12,518 bases of DNA from positions 1 through 12,518 of the forward strand of contig JALGTI010000065.1 in the NCBI GenBank assembly GCA_029821455.1, written 5' to 3'. The notes beneath the pieces are model-generated. The model was not told the origin of the DNA and did not search any database. It was given only the letters and a program-made list of their open reading frames with translations. Numbering within the stretch: position 1 is the stretch's first letter; the number at the start of each line of letters is the position of its first letter. This DNA is from Candidatus Zipacnadia bacterium (GTDB lineage: Bacteria > Armatimonadota > Zipacnadia > Zipacnadales > Zipacnadaceae). Made by a program: the position numbers and the translations under genes. Of the stretch, positions 1 to 6,849 are shown piece by piece.

Positions 1-438
1 GCTCTCGGCTGGGCTACTGACAGGTGGTTTGCCGGACGCAGAGCGCCCCTGCTGGTCGGAGTAATGTTGCTGCTTGCAGTGCTATTGGTAGCAATGCCTG
101 TGGTGACTGCTAGTAATCCAGCCACCGGCATTGCTCTCCTCCCACTCTTGGGCTTCACCAGTCAGGGCCCGGCGGCGATGATTACCAGTGCCCTGGCTGT
201 GGACGCGGGCAGGCCCGAGGCCGCCGGCGGCGCCGCAGGCTTCGTGGACGCGATGGGCTATCTGGGTGGTGCGATCTCGACAGGCCTGTCGGGGCAAATG
301 ATGGACCTGTGGGAGCAAACCGTCGGGCCCCGCGCCGCCTGGCAGCGGGTCTGGTGGCTGTGGGCAGCCGGGGTACTGGCCGCCGCCCTGATGCTTCTCG
401 GGCTTTGGCGCCTTGAGCCACAAAGCCCAGATGACTGA
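1..438 (+). CDS. MFS permease, C-terminal fragment (cut by window edge)
   Basis: This is the last 145 residues of an inner-membrane secondary transporter; the reading frame is open from base 1, so the gene starts outside the window. The first visible residues hold a loop of the form GW-x-TDRWFAGRRAP, which matches the G-x-x-x-D-R-x-x-x-R-R motif of major facilitator cytoplasmic loops. Three to four hydrophobic segments follow (about residues 18-40, 42-64, 75-95 and 115-138), with a conserved-looking Gly-rich segment (GFVDAMGYLGG) typical of TM11 in organic-phosphate:antiporter (GlpT/UhpT-like) members. The protein ends with a short charged tail, as MFS proteins do. The family assignment is secure in outline, but the substrate cannot be read from a fragment; a sugar phosphate or organic anion is a guess from the loop style. 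It is the only + strand gene and converges on the 482-916 gene with a 43-bp gap that shows no obvious terminator hairpin. Confidence 0.85.
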   Translation, partial: ALGWATDRWFAGRRAPLLVGVMLLLAVLLVAMPVVTASNPATGIALLPLLGFTSQGPAAMITSALAVDAGRPEAAGGAAGFVDAMGYLGGAISTGLSGQMMDLWEQTVGPRAAWQRVWWLWAAGVLAAALMLLGLWRLEPQSPDD

Positions 439-481
439 CCCTCTCGCTCACTTATCCAAGGGAGAAAGCCTCAGCAGTTCG

Positions 482-916
482 CTACATAGCTTGCCGCTCT
501 GTGGGCTGGTCAGGCTGTCGCCAGTAGCCCTCATATTCAAGCTCGATCACCGTCTGCGGGTCATAGAAGGCGGGGAATTCGGGGCAGAACTCGCACCCCT
601 CTGCACGGCAGCGCTGCCAGCCCCGGGCCAGGCAGTATGCCATCACCGGCTCGCTCTCATAGACCAGCGGCATCAGCTTGGCGTGGGGACACTGCTCGAA
701 GGGGCGCTGGTCAATCCGCTCCCAGCGGCCCAGCGGTGTAAGCGTTGCGATGTCCTTCTCTACCTGCGCCGGCTCACCATCCAACAGAACATACCAGTGT
801 GCGTCACCTGTATCGGAGACGCAGTATCGCAGACTCTGGCGCGCTTCAAGCTGGGCACTTAGGTCTTCCCAGACCTCATCCCGTACAGAACCGTACAGTT
901 TCAGTGCCACACGCAT
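482..916 (-). CDS. Cys-rich hypothetical protein, 144 aa
   Basis: I do not recognise this protein. The start was placed at the ATG at 916 because a strong ribosome binding site (GGAGGTGA, bases 931-924) lies 7 nt upstream; an earlier in-frame start at 952 has no such site and would put the binding site inside the gene. The product starts with an amphipathic MRVALKLYGSV strand and has no signal peptide or membrane segment, so it is probably cytoplasmic. The N-terminal half is acidic and mixed alpha/beta by eye. The C-terminal half holds five cysteines at about residues 76, 95, 103, 108 and 111, the last three spaced C-x4-C-x2-C, which could bind zinc or an iron-sulfur cluster; a sixth is at residue 32. 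It lies 93 bp downstream of the GH4 gene on the same strand, so co-transcription is possible. Codon use looks like the neighbours, which supports a real gene. Confidence 0.7.
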   Translation of the reverse strand: MRVALKLYGSVRDEVWEDLSAQLEARQSLRYCVSDTGDAHWYVLLDGEPAQVEKDIATLTPLGRWERIDQRPFEQCPHAKLMPLVYESEPVMAYCLARGWQRCRAEGCEFCPEFPAFYDPQTVIELEYEGYWRQPDQPTERQAM

Positions 917-923
917 CTGAACC

Positions 924-931
924 TCACCTCC
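924..931 (-). promoter_or_regulatory. Shine-Dalgarno site deciding the start at 916
   Basis: GGAGGTGA on the - strand, 7 nt before the ATG at 914-916. It is close to the full anti-SD complement and is the reason for rejecting the longer reading from 952. Confidence 0.8.
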
Positions 932-1009
932 GCCTGTGATGTACCCTCCCAAGGGTTAGTATTCCCGCAGTTGCCCTGCACCACACCACGAGTCTGAGTA
1001 GTCTTTGCT

Positions 1010-2359
1010 TCAGGCGAACTGTGGCAGCCAATCCTTGTTGGCTGCCATCATCTCCTCAAGCATAGGTTTCGCATTATCAATGCTGCCCACCAGTGGCTCG
1101 CTGGCCATTACCGCCAGGGCCTTCTCGAAGCTCCCCTCCACTGCTGCCTCCACGCTCAGTTCCTCACGCAGCACGTGTGGCCGCACAATTGCCTCGATCT
1201 GCTTAGGCATTGGACTGACAAGTGGCCTGATGCCGGTTGCGTCCAACACCCCGCGCGTCTCGACTATCGCATCCCAGGGCAGCTCTGGTATCTGACCGGT
1301 GTTGGGGGCATTGAGATTATCTTCCACGACCGGCCCGCCGCTCAGCGCCGCCATCCACCCGGCCACGTCATCGCTCAACCGCTCCCCCACTACATCCGTA
1401 GCCGCCCGGATTTCGATCTCCTCCTCACCACTGAGCATCCGTTCGATGCGTCCCCGTCCGTTCGCATAGCCCTTCTCTCGATCTGCGATGCTGGTCCGCA
1501 CCAGCCCAAACCTCTCGACATTGTCCATCCCCTCCAAGTAGTTGGGGAAGAACTCGGCCATATGGCGGTCACCAATCGCCGGCAACGCCCCCAGGCACCT
1601 GCCCAGCATAATCCCGCACCGCAACCGATACAGGTCCCCAAAAACCTCGTCCTTCTCCGCTTCAGCAGGTGGCTTGGCCAGCCACTCGTCAACTCCCATC
1701 TCCACCAGCAGGTCATAGGCCGGCCGTCCCCTGACCACGAAATCAGTAAACCAGGAGCAGTGGTCTATGCCGGTGTTGACGTACGCGCATTCCCCCAGGG
1801 GCACTCCAAAGAATTCTGCATAGTTGCGAGCCACGCCCAGCACCCCATGACATACACCCAGCGCTGGGATGCTGGTCTCTTTGTTGACTACTCGCGTCAG
1901 CACACACAGCGGGTTGGAACAGTTCAGCATCCAGGCCTTGGGGCAGTACTGTTCCATAGCCCGAGCTATCTGCAGGAACACTGGAACATTGCGCAGCGCC
2001 CGCGACAGACCACCTGGCCCCACCGTGTCACCCACGGTCTGGAAGATGCCGTACTTCTCCGGCAGCTCCAGGTCCACCCTCATTGTCTTCAACCCGCCAG
2101 TGGAGATAGTGACCACCACGTAATCAGCACCATCCAGAGCTGCGGCCTGCTCGGTAGTCTGTTCGAAGGTTATACCCGAGCCGGCCAGTTCCTTGTACTT
2201 GAGGGCCAGTTCAAAGGTGAGGGATAGAGCCTCGGCGTCTATGTCGTGTAGCATCACGTGGCAGCCATCCAGGTACTTGTTGCCCAGGATATTGCCCAGC
2301 ACGCCCGGTGTCCAGTTATAGCTCCCGCCACCCACGAGCGTGATCTTTACACTTGCCAT
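1010..2359 (-). CDS. Glycoside hydrolase family 4 enzyme (LplD/alpha-galacturonidase-like)
   Basis: A 449-aa cytoplasmic glycosidase of family GH4. These enzymes use NAD+ and a divalent metal (usually Mn2+) in an oxidation, elimination, addition and reduction cycle rather than ordinary hydrolysis. The N-terminal Rossmann motif ITLVGGGSYNWTP (residues 6-18) binds NAD+. D111 lies in the DTVGPGG motif, NCSNPLCVLTR (146-156) contains the substrate-contact N149, and the family's metal ligands are expected at C170 (GVCHG) and H200 (GIDHCSW). Length is normal for the family. The DTVGPGG and CHG signatures resemble the LplD and Thermotoga uronidase branch more than 6-phospho-glucosidases, so a uronic acid alpha-glycoside is the likeliest substrate, but alpha-glucosidase or galactosidase activity cannot be excluded. 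The start is fixed by GGAGGA (2370-2365), 5 nt before the ATG. It follows the sugar transferase gene by 87 bp and could share its transcript. Confidence 0.9.
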   Translation of the reverse strand: MASVKITLVGGGSYNWTPGVLGNILGNKYLDGCHVMLHDIDAEALSLTFELALKYKELAGSGITFEQTTEQAAALDGADYVVVTISTGGLKTMRVDLELPEKYGIFQTVGDTVGPGGLSRALRNVPVFLQIARAMEQYCPKAWMLNCSNPLCVLTRVVNKETSIPALGVCHGVLGVARNYAEFFGVPLGECAYVNTGIDHCSWFTDFVVRGRPAYDLLVEMGVDEWLAKPPAEAEKDEVFGDLYRLRCGIMLGRCLGALPAIGDRHMAEFFPNYLEGMDNVERFGLVRTSIADREKGYANGRGRIERMLSGEEEIEIRAATDVVGERLSDDVAGWMAALSGGPVVEDNLNAPNTGQIPELPWDAIVETRGVLDATGIRPLVSPMPKQIEAIVRPHVLREELSVEAAVEGSFEKALAVMASEPLVGSIDNAKPMLEEMMAANKDWLPQFA

Positions 2360-2446
2360 TTCATTCCTCCAGCGGCACAGAATCCGGCACTTAGCTGGGA
2401 GGGCATTTCCGTTGCCGGCTTCGCTATACCTTCTTGGAGTTCAGGC

Positions 2447-3103
2447 TCAAGACTCAGTCGAAAGGGTGATCTGAGGCCACAGCGGGCTCCAACCGAGCAG
2501 ACTGCCGAGGATCGCTACCGGGGTCAACAGAACGATCTTGAAATCAAGCCACAGGCTCCAATTCCGCACATACCTCAGTTCCGCGGTCAAAATGCGGGGA
2601 AAGATTTCCTGGTAGAAATAAGCATCCGGGTCGGCGGCGTTGCTCAGCATCTTTTCCAAGCCGCAAAAGCGTATCTGAGCCAGCCCGGTCATTCCCGGCG
2701 GCACACTGAGGGCCAGACGCTGCTGTTCCGTATAGCGGGCCACGTCATCCGGCACCTGCGGCCGGGGCCCGACGAGGCTCATCTCACCACGCACGACATT
2801 GAGAATCTGGGGCAACTCATCAAGCTTGGTCGCCCGTAGCACATGCCCCACCGCCGTGATGCGTGGATCGCTGGTCGTGGTATTGGTGCCACCCAGCTTC
2901 GGAGCATTCTGGACCATAGTGCGAAACTTAAAGATGTCGAACAACCGCCCGTCCTGCCCAACGCGCCGCTGACGAAACAGCACCCGCCCTCTGCTGGTCA
3001 CCGCCACTAGTAGAGCCACAACCACCAACACTGGTGTCAGGGCCGTCAACAACACCACAGCCACTGTCACGTCAACGACCCGCTTGGTGCTACGTGTGGA
3101 CAT
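2447..3103 (-). CDS. Bacterial sugar transferase (polyprenyl-phosphate phosphoglycosyl transferase)
   Basis: A 218-aa membrane-associated transferase of the bacterial sugar transferase family (PF02397; PglC/WcaJ/RfbP catalytic core). It moves a sugar-1-phosphate from a nucleotide sugar onto undecaprenyl phosphate, the first membrane step of exopolysaccharide, O-antigen or glycan assembly. A hydrophobic re-entrant helix spans about residues 9-36, followed by the FRQRRVGQDG and F-KFRTM motifs (43-63), the catalytic Asp-Glu pair D95-E96 within KLDELPQI, and SLVGPRP (109-115). It lacks the extra N-terminal membrane domain of WcaJ/WbaP, so it is the small monotopic form. The ATG at 3103 was chosen; a GTG at 3112 is possible and neither has a clear ribosome binding site. 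No glycosyltransferase, flippase or polymerase gene is nearby, which is unusual, since these enzymes normally sit in polysaccharide clusters. Confidence 0.92.
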   Translation of the reverse strand: MSTRSTKRVVDVTVAVVLLTALTPVLVVVALLVAVTSRGRVLFRQRRVGQDGRLFDIFKFRTMVQNAPKLGGTNTTTSDPRITAVGHVLRATKLDELPQILNVVRGEMSLVGPRPQVPDDVARYTEQQRLALSVPPGMTGLAQIRFCGLEKMLSNAADPDAYFYQEIFPRILTAELRYVRNWSLWLDFKIVLLTPVAILGSLLGWSPLWPQITLSTES

Positions 3104-3164
3104 GCCACACACAAGCTACACTGATCAACCTCCCGATGCAACAGGTAATTCTGCCTAGCAACTT

Positions 3165-3268
3165 CTCCCGTATGACAGGCCTTCGCCTGCCGTCCCTACT
3201 TCATCGTAGCAGCGGTAGCTACCAAGGCCGCATGCGGACTATAGCCCGCGAAGGCAAGCATCCTTGCC
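3165..3268. repeat. Degenerate palindromic repeats in the spacer upstream of the sugar transferase
   Basis: This stretch holds several short inverted repeats. The clearest is GGCAAG, a 4-nt loop CATC, then CTTGCC (3253-3268), which shares the core GGCA-x-CCTTGCC with the 66-bp units at 6619-6845 and the element at 11240-11261. An imperfect palindrome GACAGGC/GCCTGCC lies at about 3174-3192, and GGTAGCTACC is a perfect 10-bp palindrome near 3208-3219. No protein-coding signal was found in the 3113-3360 spacer. I take it as decayed copies of the dispersed repeat family; a promoter for the sugar transferase must also lie here but could not be picked out. Confidence 0.55.
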
Positions 3269-3273
3269 CATCG

Positions 3274-3356
3274 CCCAACTTCGCCGTACTCCCCTCTCCT
3301 GACAGGAGAGGGGCCAGGGGTGAGGCCTTGGCAGTACGCAGACAGCGGCAGTTGGG
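3274..3356. repeat. Nested inverted repeat with a 10-bp hairpin, possible end of the ABC operon transcript
   Basis: Three pairs of complementary arms are nested in order: CCCAACT (3274-3280) with AGTTGGG (3350-3356), CGTACT (3285-3290) with AGTACG (3333-3338), and CCCCTCTCCT (3291-3300) with AGGAGAGGGG (3304-3313) around a 3-nt loop. The innermost stem is perfect. It lies about 48 nt past the stop codon of the DUF4340 gene on that gene's transcript, so it could act as a transcription end or a 3' stabiliser. There is no run of T after the stem, so it is not a classical intrinsic terminator. GC-rich CCCCTCTCCT-type hairpins are also common as dispersed repeats in many bacterial genomes. Confidence 0.6.
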
Positions 3357-3360
3357 TCAG

Positions 3361-4845
3361 CTACTCCTCGCCCCACTCCTCATTAGTACCCGAGTCGTAA
3401 GCCGTCTCGCTGCTCTTGAGGTCCTCGCGCGTCTTGGGGAGACTCTCTATAATGGAGTTAGGAACTGTATAGACCTGCTCGCCTTCTGAGGTACGCATAT
3501 AGATAGTGGTATCGGCCTCAAACTGGTCGCCGAAGTAGAGTTTGAGGGGTTTACTGCGGCCTTGAATGGAAAGGGAGAGAACCACTTGCGGCACGGTCAG
3601 CCCATATTTGCCCAGGTCCTGCGGCTTCTCCTCGACGTAGCTTGTGGCCTCCAGGTCCTCTACATCCCACAGAATCGCGTCTATCTTTGAGGTCTGCAAC
3701 GCTATTCCTCCGCCACCGGCAGTGGTGAGCTGCCACTCATCCCCCACCTTCGCCGCCTCGAAGCTGTAACGGTCCTTGGCCTGCACTCTGAGCCGCATTA
3801 CCTTATCCTTCTCAATCCTCACCACATGCTTATCACGCAAGGCGAACTCATCCCTGCGCACATCCGGCACTATGCTTGACTCCACCAACAGCACCTCATC
3901 TCGCCCCTCCCGCTGCGCGTACACCAACTGCTTGGTCTCGGTGCCTTCGCCATACCTCTTCTTGACTTCCTTTTCTATTTCCTTACCAAGGACGAATACT
4001 GTGGCCTTGCCGTCCTTTGTCGTGAGCGTGACAGTAGCCTGTGGCTTATCGAAACCATAGTCAGTTGGCGACTTCCCCCAATCCGCGAACTCAGCAGCCT
4101 CAGCGGTCGTGATGGCGCGGATCACGCTATCGAGTATGTACTTGTCAGCCGCAGCTTTGATCGGCGCCACAAGCTGCCACAAGCCTTCGCGCTCCTCATC
4201 CGGCCCCTCGCTTGATCCCCCGCCACTACCTCGACACTCTGCAACGATGGCCTTATCGTCAAAGGCGATGGCAACCTGCTTGACCTCGTCACGTTCGATG
4301 CGGGTGAGCTTCCTGTCTCGCAGGTCATCTGCCGACTTATCCATACTGACCTTGAAGTACGTCGGCACCAGGAACAGCCCTTCCCGCCCTTCAATCGTGG
4401 CGTAACGCTTGGCGCCGAGCGGGGCTTCAGCGCCGATGGTTATTACCGCATTCTGCTGCCCATTCGCCCACCAGCCGGCCACAGTTAATACGGGCTCCTT
4501 GAGGCCATATTCTTCCTTGGTTGTGTCGGTATCTGGGCGATGGCTTGCCTCGAGTTGGGCGAACGCCTTGACCATCGAGTCCACCGTGCTGGGGTCAGCC
4601 AGACCCTTGATTGGCTCGCTCAGGTACCACTCATCGCCCTGCTTCTCCAACGTCAGTACGCTGCCAGCCTCTTCCTCTTCACCCTCTTCCTTGCCCTGGG
4701 TTACCTGCAGCTTGGTTATCTGCTCAAACTGCAGCCCGAACAGTTCTTCCTTTTCCGGGACACGCCCACGTTGGGTCGCCAATACCCAGATCAGCAGCCC
4801 GGCAAAGATCACACCTATAGCTATGGTGGCGCGGTATTGTTTCAT
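3361..4845 (-). CDS. DUF4340 protein with three internal repeats, Gld-type ABC system partner
   Basis: A 494-aa membrane-anchored protein of the DUF4340 family, whose genes regularly follow gldG-like genes; its molecular role is not established. One N-terminal membrane helix (residues 5-23) would anchor it, with the rest outside the cytoplasm. The body consists of three similar blocks, about residues 38-180, 181-338 and 339-475. Each has a strand-rich start, a W-x-L-(x2)-P-I or equivalent W-x-L segment, a YG[LF]-x-x-P motif (113-118, 263-268, 414-419), a [LV]-x-[IL]G or YFGD strand, and the first two end in LRD[RK]. An acidic Glu-rich stretch is at 53-60. The ATG at 4845 was preferred: GAGGG (4859-4855) sits 9 nt upstream, while the GTG at 4851 is only 3 nt from it. 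The start lies 6 nt after the GldG-like stop, so the two are tightly coupled. Confidence 0.88.
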   Translation of the reverse strand: MKQYRATIAIGVIFAGLLIWVLATQRGRVPEKEELFGLQFEQITKLQVTQGKEEGEEEEAGSVLTLEKQGDEWYLSEPIKGLADPSTVDSMVKAFAQLEASHRPDTDTTKEEYGLKEPVLTVAGWWANGQQNAVITIGAEAPLGAKRYATIEGREGLFLVPTYFKVSMDKSADDLRDRKLTRIERDEVKQVAIAFDDKAIVAECRGSGGGSSEGPDEEREGLWQLVAPIKAAADKYILDSVIRAITTAEAAEFADWGKSPTDYGFDKPQATVTLTTKDGKATVFVLGKEIEKEVKKRYGEGTETKQLVYAQREGRDEVLLVESSIVPDVRRDEFALRDKHVVRIEKDKVMRLRVQAKDRYSFEAAKVGDEWQLTTAGGGGIALQTSKIDAILWDVEDLEATSYVEEKPQDLGKYGLTVPQVVLSLSIQGRSKPLKLYFGDQFEADTTIYMRTSEGEQVYTVPNSIIESLPKTREDLKSSETAYDSGTNEEWGEE

Positions 4846-4851
4846 AGACAC

Positions 4852-6597
4852 CTACCCTCTGCGACGTACAAACCAGACGAAGACGCCACTGACGATGACA
4901 AGCCCGGGAATCACGATCAGGCAGACGATGGTAGCCAGCCACTTCTGCGAATGCTTCATACTCAGGAACCGGGGTATCTCCCGCTTGGGCGGAATAGATA
5001 CCAGGTTCTCACGCGCTGCCAGCCACGCGAGGGCCTTCATCGCCATATCCTGGTTACTCCATAACGCGCCTTGATTGTAGCGGTTCGTCAGGAAGTCAGC
5101 ATCGCCGAATACCACTATTCGCGTGGCTGGCCCCTGTGGTGGTGGGGCTTCGCCCGGCATGCCCGGCGGCGTTGGCGGTGGGGTGCCCTCATCTATGGCT
5201 ACCGCCAGCACCAGGGGCCCACTTAGCTTATCAGGTCGTGGCCCAAACTCCTTGGGGTCCGTAGAAGTCTCCAGCCACGCCTGCGCCGATGTCTTTAGGA
5301 GCGGCTTTACCTTTTGTGCTGGGGGCGGAGGAGCACCCGGGTATGCCTCGGGCGGTGGCGGCTCAGCCACCCTCAACGCGCACGACGTGGGCAGCGCCAC
5401 AAGCTGCAGGTTACTTACGATGTGGTGGTCCTCAAACTTACTTATCGCCGGGATGCTCTTGTCCGTCGAGTGACTCAGCAGGTCAACTACCATCCCCACC
5501 TGAACCGTGACGTCACGTGACTGTAAGATCTCGTGGAAATCCGGAGCATTCTGCAGGCCTTGGATGTCGGCCAATCCACAACCCAGCGCCAGGAGGAGCT
5601 TCCCGTTGTCGTCCACATACTGCTTGATAGCCGCCATGTGGGCCTCAGGCAGCGGATGCGTAGGCCCAGCGATGACGAGGACTTTGCAGTCCGAAGGAAT
5701 CTCGGGCTTGGTCATCTTGCCCAGCACCAGAGTCTCCGTCTCATACTGCTGCCCCTCCAGCGCCCGCTTCAAGTTGCTCAGATCATCCGTCCCATTACCC
5801 TCAAGTGGGTACTCGCCGTTACCTGACAAAAAGTACAGCTTGGGCTTCTCCTCGGTGGTAACCTGCAGAATGGCATTGGTCAGGTCGGCCTCTGTGCTCC
5901 CGGTGACGGTATCGTGCCGCTCCCCGCACTTCACCACCACACTCACCGGTGCCAGACCCTGAGAGGCGTATGGCGTTACCACGTTGTACTCCTTCACTAG
6001 GTCCGGCTCGACATAGGGGTCATAGATCTGTAGCTTCACGTGTCGGGAATGGCGCTCATATTCGCGGAAACGGTTTATCACCTCCTGACCGCCCTTGCTA
6101 GCCATCACGTCCGGTTCGATAAAGACGAGAAACTCCACGTCCTTGTCTAGGTCCTTGACGGTTTCGATGCTCTGCTGTGACAGCGAGTGGATTCTTGCCG
6201 CCGTCATATCCTTGACAGTATGATGGCGATAGACGACGAAGTTAATTAGCACCAGGATGCCGAGGGCAAAGATGGCGAAGGCGGTGGAGTTCAGCCCCAC
6301 TTGAAACTGCCGCCGCCCGGCAGTCTTGCGCACCTCAGCAAAGTTGGCAACGACCCAGAAGACCACACCAGCCCCACCCACGACCAGCAGTACAATCGCC
6401 CAGACAATGAGCAGCTTGACGATTGCCCACCATAGCAGCGCAGCAAGCAGCATCGCTACCCCCACCCAGCCCACTAGTGGGGAGATGAGTTGGAGGGCCG
6501 TACGCTGGGTGCGGTAGACCAGGCGAGGGTCGGGGGCCATCTGCCGGCGCGAGGTCTGCTTGTTCTCCTCAATATCCGGGTCATTTTCTGGAGCCAT
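4852..6597 (-). CDS. GldG-like ABC system auxiliary protein
   Basis: A 581-aa inner-membrane protein matching the GldG/ABC_transp_aux type (PF09822). It is the partner of an ABC-2 permease and ATPase, and its large extracytoplasmic domain is thought to act in substrate handling or assembly. Three membrane helices near the N-terminus are visible (about 38-59, 61-84 and 104-124) and one at the C-terminus (552-577) followed by VRRRG. Between them the domain shows KLYFLSGNGEYPL (253-265), the counterpart of the family's GHGE segment, CKVLVIAGPTHPL (304-316), a KQYVDDNGKLLLAL stretch (325-338) and VVFGDADFLTN (495-505). Two proline-rich insertions (about 412-427 and 472-490) look like flexible linkers. 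The extra N-terminal helix pair is more than classical GldG carries. The start has AGGTGA (6610-6605) 7 nt before the ATG. It is separated from the permease gene by the repeat array. Confidence 0.9.
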   Translation of the reverse strand: MAPENDPDIEENKQTSRRQMAPDPRLVYRTQRTALQLISPLVGWVGVAMLLAALLWWAIVKLLIVWAIVLLVVGGAGVVFWVVANFAEVRKTAGRRQFQVGLNSTAFAIFALGILVLINFVVYRHHTVKDMTAARIHSLSQQSIETVKDLDKDVEFLVFIEPDVMASKGGQEVINRFREYERHSRHVKLQIYDPYVEPDLVKEYNVVTPYASQGLAPVSVVVKCGERHDTVTGSTEADLTNAILQVTTEEKPKLYFLSGNGEYPLEGNGTDDLSNLKRALEGQQYETETLVLGKMTKPEIPSDCKVLVIAGPTHPLPEAHMAAIKQYVDDNGKLLLALGCGLADIQGLQNAPDFHEILQSRDVTVQVGMVVDLLSHSTDKSIPAISKFEDHHIVSNLQLVALPTSCALRVAEPPPPEAYPGAPPPPAQKVKPLLKTSAQAWLETSTDPKEFGPRPDKLSGPLVLAVAIDEGTPPPTPPGMPGEAPPPQGPATRIVVFGDADFLTNRYNQGALWSNQDMAMKALAWLAARENLVSIPPKREIPRFLSMKHSQKWLATIVCLIVIPGLVIVSGVFVWFVRRRG

Positions 6598-6618
6598 TTG
6601 CTAGTCACCTGCCAGCTT

Positions 6619-6845
6619 CGGTAGGACAGGCATCCTTGCCTGTCCAAGGCTTCGCGTAGCGCAGGCGTCTGGCCTGCGGCCATTCGGTAGGACTGCCATC
6701 CTTGCCTGTCCAAGACTTCGCGTAGCGCAGGCGTCTCGCCTGCAGCCATTCGGTAGGACTGCTATCCTTGCCTCTCCAAGACTTCGCGTAGCGCAGGCGT
6801 CTGGCCTGCGGCCATTCGGTAGGACTGCCATCCTTGTCTATCCAA
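6619..6845. repeat. Tandem array of 3.4 copies of a 66-bp repeat
   Basis: Unit boundaries are 6619-6684, 6685-6750, 6751-6816 and a partial fourth of 29 bp (6817-6845). The first three copies differ from each other at only a few positions. Each complete unit starts CGGTAGGAC and carries two inverted repeats: the first has arms GGACAGGC and GCCTGTCC around 6 nt (perfect in unit 1 at 6624-6645, weakened in the others by changes such as GGACTGCC), and the second has arms GCAGGC and GCCTGC around a 5-nt loop. The array fills nearly all the space between the permease stop (6850) and the GldG-like ribosome binding site (6610). The unit length is a multiple of three, so open frames run through it on the - strand (about 6601-6831 and 6474-6749). 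I regard these as by-products of the periodicity, with no binding site or family support. Confidence 0.95.
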
Positions 6846-6849
6846 TCAC

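Noticed and set aside
449..862. A + strand frame overlapping the Cys-rich gene
   Set aside because: The - strand frame has a strong ribosome binding site and plausible protein composition, while the + frame has neither and overlaps it entirely.
1175..2227. A 350-codon open frame on the + strand opposite the GH4 gene
   Set aside because: It is wholly antisense to a gene with clear GH4 motifs, its translation has no recognisable domain and is rich in His, Pro and Gln, as expected for a shadow frame.
6601..6831. An open frame through the 66-bp array encoding a 22-residue repeat
   Set aside because: The unit length is a multiple of three and lacks stops, so open frames arise automatically; there is no separate ribosome binding site, and a second frame is also open.
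6619..6845. CRISPR array
   Set aside because: The units are contiguous 66-bp near-identical copies with no unique spacers between them and no cas genes nearby.
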